Assembly: GCF_006346335.1 (NCBI RefSeq)
Contig: NZ_VDMC01000008.1
Coordinates: 1 to 64,000 of the forward strand
Direction of reading: 5' to 3'
Source of the DNA: Aequorivita sinensis
GTDB lineage: Bacteria > Bacteroidota > Bacteroidia > Flavobacteriales > Flavobacteriaceae
Length of the DNA stretch: 64,000 nucleotides
A program made the position numbers and the translations under genes. This document shows positions 54,553-62,721 of the stretch, piece by piece (positions within the stretch are counted from its first letter, which is position 1; every line of letters starts with the position of its first letter). Below the pieces are notes generated by a model. That model was given only the letters and a program-made list of their open reading frames with translations, made no database searches and was not told the DNA's origin.

Positions 54553-55440
54553 ATGACAAAACATAAAGCCGGATTCGTAAATATAATAGGAAACCCTAAC
54601 GTGGGCAAAAGTACATTAATGAACGCTTTTGTGGGCGAGCGACTTTCAATTATTACTTCTAAAGCGCAAACCACCCGTCACCGTATTTTAGGGATTGTAA
54701 ACGGGGATGATTTTCAAGTGTTATTGAGCGACACTCCAGGAATTATAAAACCTGCTTATCAGTTGCAGGAAAGTATGATGGATTTTGTGAAATCTGCTTT
54801 TGAGGATGCCGACGTATTATTGTATTTGGTAGAATTAGGTGAAAAGGAGCTTAAAGATGAAGCTTTCTTTAATAAAATTAAAAACGCCAAGATTCCCGTA
54901 TTACTTCTTATAAATAAAATCGACCTAGGGAATGAAGAGCTGCTTACTGAAGCCCTTCAGCTTTGGCAAGAAAAAGTACCAAATGCCGAGATTTTTGCTA
55001 TTTCAGCACTTCAAAATTTTGGAGTTCCTGAAGTATTTAATCGAATCATCGAATTATTACCTGAATCACCAGCTTTCTATCCAAAAGATCAGCTAACGGA
55101 TAAGCCTGAACGCTTTTTCGTAAACGAAGCTATTCGCGAGAAAATCTTGATTCACTATAAAAAAGAAATTCCATATTCTGTAGAAATTGATACAGAAGAG
55201 TTTTTTGAAGACGACAACATAATCCGAATTCGCAGTGTGATTATGGTTGAACGCGATACCCAAAAAGGGATTATTATTGGTCATAAAGGTTCGGCCTTAA
55301 AACGAGTAGGGATAGAAGCAAGAAAGGATCTAGAGAAATTCTTCGGAAAACAAATTCACCTTGAATTATATGTGAAAGTGAATAAAAATTGGCGTAGCGA
55401 CGAGAGACAATTACGCCGTTTTGGGTATAATAACAAGTAA
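54553..55440 (+). CDS. era: GTPase Era
   Basis: A 295-residue ribosome-assembly GTPase that binds the 3' end of 16S rRNA. G1 GNPNVGKST, G2 AQTTRHRILGI, G3 DTPGII, G4 NKID, G5 SALQ are present, followed by a KH domain (IRSVIMVERDTQKGIIIGHKGSALKRVGIEARKDLEKFF). Its stop TAA shares one base with the ATG of the next gene, so the two are translationally coupled. Confidence 0.97.
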   Translation: MTKHKAGFVNIIGNPNVGKSTLMNAFVGERLSIITSKAQTTRHRILGIVNGDDFQVLLSDTPGIIKPAYQLQESMMDFVKSAFEDADVLLYLVELGEKELKDEAFFNKIKNAKIPVLLLINKIDLGNEELLTEALQLWQEKVPNAEIFAISALQNFGVPEVFNRIIELLPESPAFYPKDQLTDKPERFFVNEAIREKILIHYKKEIPYSVEIDTEEFFEDDNIIRIRSVIMVERDTQKGIIIGHKGSALKRVGIEARKDLEKFFGKQIHLELYVKVNKNWRSDERQLRRFGYNNK

Positions 55441-56228
55441 TGATTTATGTAATTCTCTTTATTGCATTAGTGGCGTTTGCGGTTTATGCTTTTACACAAA
55501 ACAAAAAACGTCCAGTTAAACCATTTCCTGAGGAATGGAAACCGCTTTTGAAGGAGAATGTACTTTTTTACAGAAATCTTTCTGAATCTGAACAAAAAGG
55601 GTTTCGCGAGCGAATGATGCTTTTTTTAAGCGAAGTTTATATTGAAGCCGTTAATACAGATTTAGAGGAATTGGATAAAGTGCTAATTGCCGCAAGTTCT
55701 GTAATTCCTGTTTTTGGTTTTAAAGAATGGCATTATAACAATTTAAGCGGGATTATTCTTTACCCAGATAATTTCAACGACGAGCTTGTGTTTGAAACGA
55801 ATGGTGAAAAGCGTGTTATCGCCGGCCTTGTTGGTTCGGGAAGATTTGAAAAACAAATGATTCTTTCTAAAAAAGCACTGCATCACGGTTTTAAGAATGA
55901 AACCGATAAAGGAAATACATCGGTTCACGAATTTGTTCACCTTATCGATAAAATGGATGGGGAAGCAGATGGTGTGCCTGAGCGACTACTACAACGACAA
56001 TATATTACTCCTTGGTTGAAATTAATGCACGAGGAAATGGAAGCCATAAATAATAATCAATCTGATATTCGGGCGTATGGCGGAACTAGTGAGATTGAAT
56101 TCTTAGCAGTAGCTTCAGAATATTTTTTTGAGCGGCCAGCGCTTTTTAAAAGAAAACATCCTGAACTATATGAAATGCTAGAAAAATGTTTTCAGCAAAA
56201 TCCAGCGAAGAAGAATTCTAAAAAGTGA
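55440..56228 (+). CDS. MtfA-like zinc peptidase (M90)
   Basis: A 262-residue protein with one N-terminal membrane helix (IYVILFIALVAFAVYAFT) and a metal-binding HEFVH motif (TSVHEFVHLIDKMDGEADG), followed by a Glu-bearing helix at EIEFLAVASEYFFERP. This is the MtfA (Mlc titration factor A) family of zinc peptidases, where in E. coli the enzyme modulates sugar uptake through Mlc. No Mlc-like regulator is nearby. Overlaps era by one base (TAATG). Confidence 0.85.
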   Translation: MIYVILFIALVAFAVYAFTQNKKRPVKPFPEEWKPLLKENVLFYRNLSESEQKGFRERMMLFLSEVYIEAVNTDLEELDKVLIAASSVIPVFGFKEWHYNNLSGIILYPDNFNDELVFETNGEKRVIAGLVGSGRFEKQMILSKKALHHGFKNETDKGNTSVHEFVHLIDKMDGEADGVPERLLQRQYITPWLKLMHEEMEAINNNQSDIRAYGGTSEIEFLAVASEYFFERPALFKRKHPELYEMLEKCFQQNPAKKNSKK

Positions 56229-56272
56229 AACTTAAAAATGTTTCTACTTTATTGGAAAGGAATAGTCGTCTG

Positions 56273-56764
56273 CTAATTAGAATTTAAAACTTCATTCATA
56301 AAATCATACAGTTCTCGCATTCCCGGTTTTCCTTTTTTCTTTCCTATACTTCCAGCTAAATAGAGCAAGAACCAGATAATTATTAATGCTACTGCTATCC
56401 CGATTTGAAGCGCTATAGGGTTTCCTAAATTATGGTTGGAATAAAGCCAAATTAAATCTACCATAAACAATATCGCTACTACCACGTGAAAAAACATAAA
56501 CATAGTCCATACCGTTGGATTTGGTCCAAAGAAACCGTGAAGGGTACTAGTGTTTTCGGATTCAGAAATTTCTAAATGAAGTTGTGGAGACCAAAAATCC
56601 TGCTTGTTTTTTGGAAGTTTTATGAAGATATGATCGTCTATACAAGATATATGAAATCTCTCTTGTGCGTTTTTTGCTTCAGAGAATTTGCCAAGTATTT
56701 GTGAGTGTGGTTGTTCTAACTCGATTTTAAATCGCGGTCTTAAAACTATTTCATTCGGAAGCAT
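56273..56764 (-). CDS. hypothetical membrane protein
   Basis: A 163-residue protein with a hydrophilic N-terminus (RPRFKIELEQPHSQILGKF, then LHLEISESENTSTLHGFFGPNPTVWTMFMFF) and two hydrophobic helices (about residues 85-105 and 118-140). No family was recognised. The tail KKKGKPGMRELYDFMNEVL is basic. Lies between era-mtfA and der, on the opposite strand. Confidence 0.6.
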   Translation of the reverse strand: MLPNEIVLRPRFKIELEQPHSQILGKFSEAKNAQERFHISCIDDHIFIKLPKNKQDFWSPQLHLEISESENTSTLHGFFGPNPTVWTMFMFFHVVVAILFMVDLIWLYSNHNLGNPIALQIGIAVALIIIWFLLYLAGSIGKKKGKPGMRELYDFMNEVLNSN

Positions 56765-56983
56765 AATTCACTCTTGTACTTTTAATAATTAAATAGAAGA
56801 TTCAGTATTCTATAAACCTTGTTTTAAACCTGAAGGTTATCTGATTTTCGAGGCGTTTTTTAAGTTATAAAACCCTTTTATCCTTCGTCTTAAGTGTTAC
56901 AGTTTTAAATGATATTAAAATATCAAATAGTAACTATTTTTTTATAAGCGGTTAAAATAGTATTTTTTGTGCGAACTAAAACC

Positions 56984-56991
56984 TATTTTTG
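56984..56991 (+). promoter_or_regulatory. -7 promoter element of der
   Basis: TATTTTTG lies 18 bases before the der ATG at 57010; a TTG at 56967-56969 precedes it at 14 bases, closer than the normal 17-21. It implies a leader of only about ten bases. Confidence 0.45.
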
Positions 56992-57009
56992 CACCCTAAA
57001 TTTAAGATT

Positions 57010-58314
57010 ATGAGCATTGTTGCCATAGTGGGGAGACCAAATGTTGGGAAATCCACTTTTTTTAACAGATTAATTCAGCGTAGAGAGGCTATAGTTGATG
57101 CTGTGAGCGGTGTTACTCGCGACCGTCATTATGGAAAGAGCGATTGGAATGGAAAAGAGTTTTCGCTAATAGACACTGGTGGTTATGTAAAAGGGAGCGA
57201 TGATATTTTTGAAGCTGAAATTGATAAACAAGTAGAATTAGCTATAGATGAAGCCGATGCAATTATCTTTATGGTAGATGTAGAAAGTGGCGTTACAGGT
57301 ATGGATCAAGAAGTTGCAAAGCTGCTTAGACGATCAAAAAAACCTATTTTTCTAGCTATTAATAAAGTTGACGGTGCTTCACGTGTGAATGCCGCATTAG
57401 AGTTTTATTCCTTAGGATTTGAATATCAATACAATCTATCTAGTATAAATGGAAGTGGTACAGGAGATCTTTTGGATGATCTTGTAAAGGCATTACCTGA
57501 TACTGATGAACCAGATGATAGTGAGTTACCGCGATTTGCTGTTGTTGGTCGCCCGAATGCCGGGAAATCATCGTTTATTAATGCCCTTATTGGGGAAGAT
57601 AGATATATCGTAACAGATATTGCAGGTACTACCCGTGATAGTATAGATACAAAATACAACCGTTTTGGATTTGAATTTAACTTAGTCGACACTGCGGGAA
57701 TTCGTAAGAAGAGCAAGGTAAAAGAAGACTTAGAGTTTTATTCTGTAATGCGAAGTGTTCGTGCTATCGAGCATTGCGATGTCATTATTCTTGTATTTGA
57801 TGCCACAAGAGGGTTTGACGGCCAAGTTGAAAATATTTTTTGGTTGGCACAGCGAAACAATAAAGGAATTGTGATTCTTGCTAACAAATGGGATTTAGTT
57901 GAAGATAAAGACACAAGTAGTGTTAAGGATTACGAAAAGTATATCCGTCAGCAAATAGAACCTTTTGTAGATGTGCCGATTGTATTTATTTCAGTACTTA
58001 CGAAACAACGAATTTACAAGGCTATTGAAACAGCTGTTGAGGTTTACAATAACCGAAGCAAAAAAATTAAAACTAGCGAGCTAAACGAGGTGATGCTACC
58101 GATAATTCAGAATTATCCGCCACCAGCATACAAAGCAAAATATGTAAAAATTAAGTTCTGTATGCAATTGCCTACTCCATATCCTAGTTTTGTTTTCTTC
58201 TGTAATCTGCCTCAGTATGTAAAAGATCCATACAAGCGCTTTATAGAAAATAAACTTCGAGAAAACTTCGATTTTAATGGAGTGCCAATTACTATTTACT
58301 TCAGAAAGAAATAA
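57010..58314 (+). CDS. der: GTPase Der (EngA), ribosome biogenesis
   Basis: A 434-residue protein with two G domains and a KH-like C-terminus. First domain: [25 protein letters not shown]. Second domain: [40 protein letters not shown]. Start at 57010 ([13 protein letters not shown]) is chosen over an upstream TTG at 56989 that only adds the -7 promoter region. Ends in YFRKK as in the family. Needed for 50S assembly. Confidence 0.97.
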   Translation: MSIVAIVGRPNVGKSTFFNRLIQRREAIVDAVSGVTRDRHYGKSDWNGKEFSLIDTGGYVKGSDDIFEAEIDKQVELAIDEADAIIFMVDVESGVTGMDQEVAKLLRRSKKPIFLAINKVDGASRVNAALEFYSLGFEYQYNLSSINGSGTGDLLDDLVKALPDTDEPDDSELPRFAVVGRPNAGKSSFINALIGEDRYIVTDIAGTTRDSIDTKYNRFGFEFNLVDTAGIRKKSKVKEDLEFYSVMRSVRAIEHCDVIILVFDATRGFDGQVENIFWLAQRNNKGIVILANKWDLVEDKDTSSVKDYEKYIRQQIEPFVDVPIVFISVLTKQRIYKAIETAVEVYNNRSKKIKTSELNEVMLPIIQNYPPPAYKAKYVKIKFCMQLPTPYPSFVFFCNLPQYVKDPYKRFIENKLRENFDFNGVPITIYFRKK

Positions 58315-58340
58315 TATTCTTTTTAATAGAAATCAATTAC

Positions 58341-58377
58341 AAATAAAGGTTTGTTCAAGTAGAGTGAACCTTTATTT
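58341..58377. terminator. bidirectional terminator between der and the YczE-family gene
   Basis: AAATAAAGGTT (58341-58351) and AACCTTTATTT (58367-58377) form an 11-bp stem with a 15-base loop followed by T residues rightward. The stop codon of the leftward membrane gene (58355-58357) lies inside the loop. Confidence 0.75.
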
Positions 58378-59011
58378 TTTTATCTAGCTTTAATCGCAAA
58401 CTACTGAAGAACTTAAGAGAATATTGAAAAATAGGGCTTAATAGGAAGGTGTAGATAAAAGTCACCCAAAAAACAGGTCCTCCTAAGAAATACCCTATAA
58501 CTAGTACAATACTTTCTACCAAGATTCTAGCTTTGCTAATAGACCATCGCAAGCGTTCAGATATTGATAGCATGAAGCCGTCGCGCGGTCCTGCGCCTAC
58601 TCCACCAGAAACATATAAACCGCCTCCTATTCCTATAAGTACAATCCCTACTAATAGAATTAAGTAATCTGTCCAAGTGTTACTTGCGTTAGGTAAAATA
58701 TCTAGCCATAAAAAGAAATCCATTATGGGGCCAATTAACAAGGCATTTAAAAATGTACCGATATTTACGTATTTCTTACTGACTACTAGTGATACCCCAA
58801 TTAAAGCTAAACCTACAATAATACTCCAAGTTCCAATAGTTAGTCCAAGTTGATTGTAAAGGGCTACGTTCAACACATCCCAGGGGTGCAAACCTAGGTA
58901 CTGAACTTTAATTGAAAAAGCAGCACCAAGACCAAAACATACTAAGCCGCTAAAGTAAAATACATAGCGGATGATGTTTTGTAGGGGAGTAGTTTTAGGT
59001 TGTTCTTTCAT
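58355..59011 (-). CDS. YczE/YyaS/YitT family membrane protein
   Basis: A 218-residue protein with five to six membrane helices. Typical motifs: GLGAAFSIKVQYLGLHPWDVLNVAL at the N-terminus, GGGLYVSGGVGAGPRDGFMLSISERL in the middle, and a final helix pair. Members are called integral membrane proteins of unknown function; relatives in Bacillus lie next to antibiotic synthesis genes. It probably shares no operon with lysS (107 bases upstream, separated by a terminator). Confidence 0.85.
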   Translation of the reverse strand: MKEQPKTTPLQNIIRYVFYFSGLVCFGLGAAFSIKVQYLGLHPWDVLNVALYNQLGLTIGTWSIIVGLALIGVSLVVSKKYVNIGTFLNALLIGPIMDFFLWLDILPNASNTWTDYLILLVGIVLIGIGGGLYVSGGVGAGPRDGFMLSISERLRWSISKARILVESIVLVIGYFLGGPVFWVTFIYTFLLSPIFQYSLKFFSSLRLKLDKKIKVHST

Positions 59012-59061
59012 ATTGAATTACTAATAGAAAAGTGTAGACTTGTAGTTTAAATTGCTGAAAT

Positions 59062-59097
59062 AAAAAAGGGATGCATCCAAAATGGAGCCTCCCTTTT
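59062..59097 (-). terminator. Rho-independent terminator of lysS
   Basis: AAAAGGGATGCATCCA (59064-59079) and TGGAGCCTCCCTTTT (59083-59097) form an imperfect GC-containing hairpin; the minus strand then reads into six T residues. Confidence 0.75.
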
Positions 59098-59118
59098 ATA
59101 AAATTTCAAATTTTCAAC

Positions 59119-60810
59119 TTATAGTAAAGAAACAGTTAAACCTGCGTCTGTTTTTTCAACTTTAGAAATCTTACTTTTTGTAAGACCTTTAATGGCTTTG
59201 TCCCATTTCTTATTGCTTAAACCACTTTGTGTTTTCAGTTCTTCTAGGTCAATTGGAGAATTAGCTTTTAAAAGATTGAAAACGGCTTTTTCATCTTCGC
59301 TCATTTCAACTTTCTTTTTTTCCGGACGCATTTGCGGGAAGAAAAGAACTTCTTGAATTGAAGCGTTATTTGTTAAAAACATAATCAATCGGTCCATACC
59401 AATTCCCATTCCACTTGTAGGAGGCATTCCGTATTCAAGAGCTCTTAAGAAGTCAAAGTCTATAAATGCTGTTGCTTCATCGTCACCTCTATCCGCAAGT
59501 TTTAATTGGGCTTCAAAACGTTCGCGTTGGTCTATAGGGTCGTTAAGCTCGCTATAGGCATTTGCAATTTCTTTTCCACAAACCATTAATTCAAAACGTT
59601 CAGTTAGTTCTGGATTATCGCGGTGTTCTTTACACAACGGGCTCATTTCTTTAGGGTAATCTGTAATGAAGGTTGGCTGTATAAAGTTACCTTCACACTT
59701 TTCGCCAAAAATCTCATCGATTAATTTACCTTTCCCCATAGTGTTATCTATTGGTACATCTAGGTCTATTGCAGCCTGACGAATTTCATCTTCAGTTTTT
59801 CCAGTAATGTCAAACCCTGTGAATTTTTTAATAGCATCTGCCATTGTAACTCTTGGGTAAGGTGCTTTAAAGTCGATTTTATGTTCTCCGAAAGTAGCTT
59901 CAGTTGTGCCATTAACTTCCATAGCACAGTGCTCTAGCAATTGCTCACAGAAGTCCATCATCCAGTTGTAGTCCTTGTAGGAAACGTAAATTTCCATTGC
60001 AGTAAACTCTGGATTATGCGTTCTGTCCATCCCTTCATTTCTGAAGTTTTTTGAGAATTCATACACTCCATCAAAACCACCTACAATCAATCTTTTTAGG
60101 TATAATTCGTTTGCAATTCGCATATACAAAGGAATGTCAAGCGAATTGTGATGCGTTACGAAAGGTCTCGCAGCAGCACCACCTGGAATAGGTTGTAAAA
60201 TTGGAGTTTCAACTTCAAAATAGCCACGCTCATTAAAGAAATCACGCATAGCATTAAAGAGCTTAGTGCGTTTTATAAAAATTTCCTTCACGTGTGGGTT
60301 TACAACTAAGTCGGCGTAACGTTGGCGGTAACGTTGCTCTGGATCGGTAAAGGCATCGTGTACTTTACCATCGGCATCAATACGAGGTTGAGGTAGTGGT
60401 TTTAAAGCCTTGCTTAAAAGAGTGAAATCTTTTACCATTATGGTTTTTTCACCAACTTGAGTTTTAAAAAGCTCGCCTTCAATCCCGATAAAGTCCCCTA
60501 TATCTAATAATTTTTTATAAACGTCATTGTAAAGCGTTTTGTCTTCGCCTGTACAAATTTCATCTCTGTTAAAATACACTTGAATACGACCTTCAGCGTC
60601 TTGAAGTTCGGCGAAGGATGCTTTTCCTTGAATTCGTCTAGACATAAGTCTTCCAGCAACAACCACCTTTTTACCTTCTTCAAAGTTTTCCTTTATCTTT
60701 TTAGAGGTTTCGGTAACTGGGTATAGTTCTGCAGGGTAAGGGTTGATTCCCATTTCTCGCAGCTGCTTTAATTTGTCTCTACGGATGATTTCTAGTTCAG
60801 AAAGTTGCAT
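59119..60810 (-). CDS. lysS: lysyl-tRNA synthetase, class II
   Basis: A 563-residue enzyme. The N-terminal OB-fold (VVVAGRLMSRRIQGKASFAELQDAEGRIQVYF) binds the anticodon; class II motif 2 is FSKNFRNEGMDRTHNPEFT and motif 3 PPTSGMGIGMDRLIMFLTN. About 60 extra C-terminal residues (DEKAVFNLLKANSPIDLEELKTQSGLSNKKWDKAIKGLT) form a small winged-helix-like tail not found in E. coli LysS but common in Bacteroidota. Confidence 0.97.
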   Translation of the reverse strand: MQLSELEIIRRDKLKQLREMGINPYPAELYPVTETSKKIKENFEEGKKVVVAGRLMSRRIQGKASFAELQDAEGRIQVYFNRDEICTGEDKTLYNDVYKKLLDIGDFIGIEGELFKTQVGEKTIMVKDFTLLSKALKPLPQPRIDADGKVHDAFTDPEQRYRQRYADLVVNPHVKEIFIKRTKLFNAMRDFFNERGYFEVETPILQPIPGGAAARPFVTHHNSLDIPLYMRIANELYLKRLIVGGFDGVYEFSKNFRNEGMDRTHNPEFTAMEIYVSYKDYNWMMDFCEQLLEHCAMEVNGTTEATFGEHKIDFKAPYPRVTMADAIKKFTGFDITGKTEDEIRQAAIDLDVPIDNTMGKGKLIDEIFGEKCEGNFIQPTFITDYPKEMSPLCKEHRDNPELTERFELMVCGKEIANAYSELNDPIDQRERFEAQLKLADRGDDEATAFIDFDFLRALEYGMPPTSGMGIGMDRLIMFLTNNASIQEVLFFPQMRPEKKKVEMSEDEKAVFNLLKANSPIDLEELKTQSGLSNKKWDKAIKGLTKSKISKVEKTDAGLTVSLL

Positions 60811-61028
60811 ATATTTTATGTAAAAAATGAATTTGCAAAGATAGGGAAATGAAATGTGAAATAAGAGAAGAGAATTGTCAAATGAATAGTGATATTTTGA
60901 AGGTTTTATTCGTTGTGATTATTTCTAATAAAATGAAATGTATTGGGTGAAATTGCCAAAAATTTCAGGGCAAACGAATTCGAATTAAATTAAACTTCAT
61001 TATTCAAAAAAAAACGTAGATTTGTTTT

Positions 61029-61187
61029 ATGAGTTTTTGGAGAGTCTTACTTGCAATTATTTTCCCACCACTATCCGTTATAGACAAAGGATGTGGATCT
61101 GTTTTAATAGTTCTGATACTAACCCTTTTGGGTTGGATTCCAGGTGTGATAGCTGCCTTAATTATATTAAACAATCCTAATAAATAA
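61029..61187 (+). CDS. YqaE/Pmp3 family small membrane protein
   Basis: A 52-residue protein: MSFWRVLLAIIFPPLSVIDK, then a second helix LIVLILTLLGWIPGVIAALIIL, ending NNPNK. The two-helix proteolipid layout with IIFPPLSV and GWIPGVIAALIIL is diagnostic of Pmp3/UPF0057, a family tied to membrane potential and salt or cold stress. The gap to the next gene (a lipoprotein) is 6 bases, so they form an operon. Confidence 0.9.
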   Translation: MSFWRVLLAIIFPPLSVIDKGCGSVLIVLILTLLGWIPGVIAALIILNNPNK

Positions 61188-61193
61188 ACACTT

Positions 61194-61934
61194 ATGAAAA
61201 AATTAATTATTCTAGGCCTGTTAGCTATCTCATTTGTGAGTTGTCAATTTTCAGAAACACTTGTTATGAACGAAGATGGTTCTGGAAATTTAAGCGTTGA
61301 AGTTAATCTAAGTGAGATGATGGCTTTTAGTGCAGGAGCAATGGGAGATTCGGTACCTGTGAAACTTGATACCATAGTGCATATAAGGCAATTTTTGGAG
61401 GAGAAAAAAGATAGTATCGCTACGCTTTCAGCCTCTGAACAAAAAAAATTAAAAGCCTTAGAAAACTATAACATCGGAATTAAAATAGATTCTGATGCCT
61501 CTGAAATGGTTTATAATATTGCAACAAATTTTAAAGATATAAGTGAGGCAAATAATATTCACGAGGGCTTAGGCCAGGTGGGTAATATGGCGCCAAACTT
61601 AAATTCAAATTCTTCGGAAGGAAAGAAAAAAGAATCTTCAGAAGAGAGTATTGGCGTGCTTTACACCTTTAATAATGGTGTGTTTAAGCGCGACGCTTAT
61701 ATTAAAGATGAGGCAAGTCATAAAAAAGAAGTAGATAGCTTAAAAAATACCGAAGCATTTTTAAGTAGTTCTAAGTATACGTTGAACTACACTTTCCCTA
61801 GAAAAATTAAAAAAGCTTCAAATCCTAAAGCAACTTTTTCCGCAGACCAAAAAACAGTGATTTTGAAGGAATCTTTTATAGAATACTTTAAAAATCCAGA
61901 TTTATTAGACTTGGAAATAGAACTGGAAAAGTAA
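61194..61934 (+). CDS. hypothetical lipoprotein downstream of the YqaE gene
   Basis: A 246-residue lipoprotein (MKKLIILGLLAISFVSC, Cys at 17) with a beta-rich N-terminus (FSETLVMNEDGSGNLSVEVNLSEMMAF) and a long low-complexity middle rich in Lys, Glu and Ser (SSEGKKKESSEES). I do not recognise a family by sequence, although ETLVMNEDGSGN recalls lipoproteins of Bacteroidota that follow a small membrane protein. Stop codon at 61934, no terminator obvious. Confidence 0.65.
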   Translation: MKKLIILGLLAISFVSCQFSETLVMNEDGSGNLSVEVNLSEMMAFSAGAMGDSVPVKLDTIVHIRQFLEEKKDSIATLSASEQKKLKALENYNIGIKIDSDASEMVYNIATNFKDISEANNIHEGLGQVGNMAPNLNSNSSEGKKKESSEESIGVLYTFNNGVFKRDAYIKDEASHKKEVDSLKNTEAFLSSSKYTLNYTFPRKIKKASNPKATFSADQKTVILKESFIEYFKNPDLLDLEIELEK

Positions 61935-62084
61935 GCCCATAATAATTCTTCAAACTATTTTTTCGGGAGCTGTAAAATATAGCCTTAACACTTTTGTGCT
62001 TAATATTTGGTTTGGTATTTGTATATTTCAAGTATAGACGGTTTAAAATCAATAAATCAAACACTAACCTTAAATTACTTAATT

Positions 62085-62624
62085 ATGAAATTGCTAATAT
62101 ACATGCTGCCTTTATTAATGGTTGGCGCCTGTAAAACGACACAAACCGATTCGGTTATTACTAACACAAATACTATGGAAGAGACTATAAATAAGAATTC
62201 TGGATGTCCTGACGATGGTACTTGTGGTATTGAAGTATATAAGAATAAAAAGTTAACTATTCTGGACGACGGCACAGGTTCCTTATACCCTGAAATGATA
62301 GAAGGGGATGCGATGGTGGTTGAATACACTTACTTTAGAGAGGGACCAGAGGGAACGGTAGATGGAAATTATTCGGAAACTATCCACTTCGAAATTCCGC
62401 AGGCAGCTACAAATCTTAAAAAGGAAAATGCGGCTTTAGCTGATGTAAACTTATATTATGGAAAACATTGTTTCTGTAAAGGAGAAGCGGGATATTACCC
62501 AGTAACAGATGGTAAACTATTAGTTGATGTTAGCGAAGAAGGGCTTGTATTTGATTTGATTTTTAATGTAAATAAAACCTCCCAGGTAGTGAGACATATT
62601 TCTGAAATGATAAAATTCGACTAA
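62085..62624 (+). CDS. hypothetical lipoprotein with cysteine motifs
   Basis: About 179 residues from the ATG at 62085, giving a lipobox (MKLLIYMLPLLMVGAC). Cysteine pairs are CPDDGTC and GKHCFCKGEAG. The middle (YKNKKLTILDDGTGSLYPEMIEGDAMVVEYTYF) is beta-rich. Not recognised as a named family. A bidirectional terminator follows. Confidence 0.65.
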   Translation: MKLLIYMLPLLMVGACKTTQTDSVITNTNTMEETINKNSGCPDDGTCGIEVYKNKKLTILDDGTGSLYPEMIEGDAMVVEYTYFREGPEGTVDGNYSETIHFEIPQAATNLKKENAALADVNLYYGKHCFCKGEAGYYPVTDGKLLVDVSEEGLVFDLIFNVNKTSQVVRHISEMIKFD

Positions 62625-62662
62625 ATCTTACGTTTACTTTAATACAGAATATCTATAAAATT

Positions 62663-62696
62663 AAAATGGCCGCCTATATTTAGACGGCCATTTTTT
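62663..62696. terminator. bidirectional Rho-independent terminator
   Basis: AATGGCCG (62665-62672) and CGGCCATT (62685-62692) pair with flanking A and T runs, between two convergent genes. Confidence 0.88.
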
Positions 62697-62721
62697 ATGG
62701 TTTAAAAAGCTTGATTAAGAA

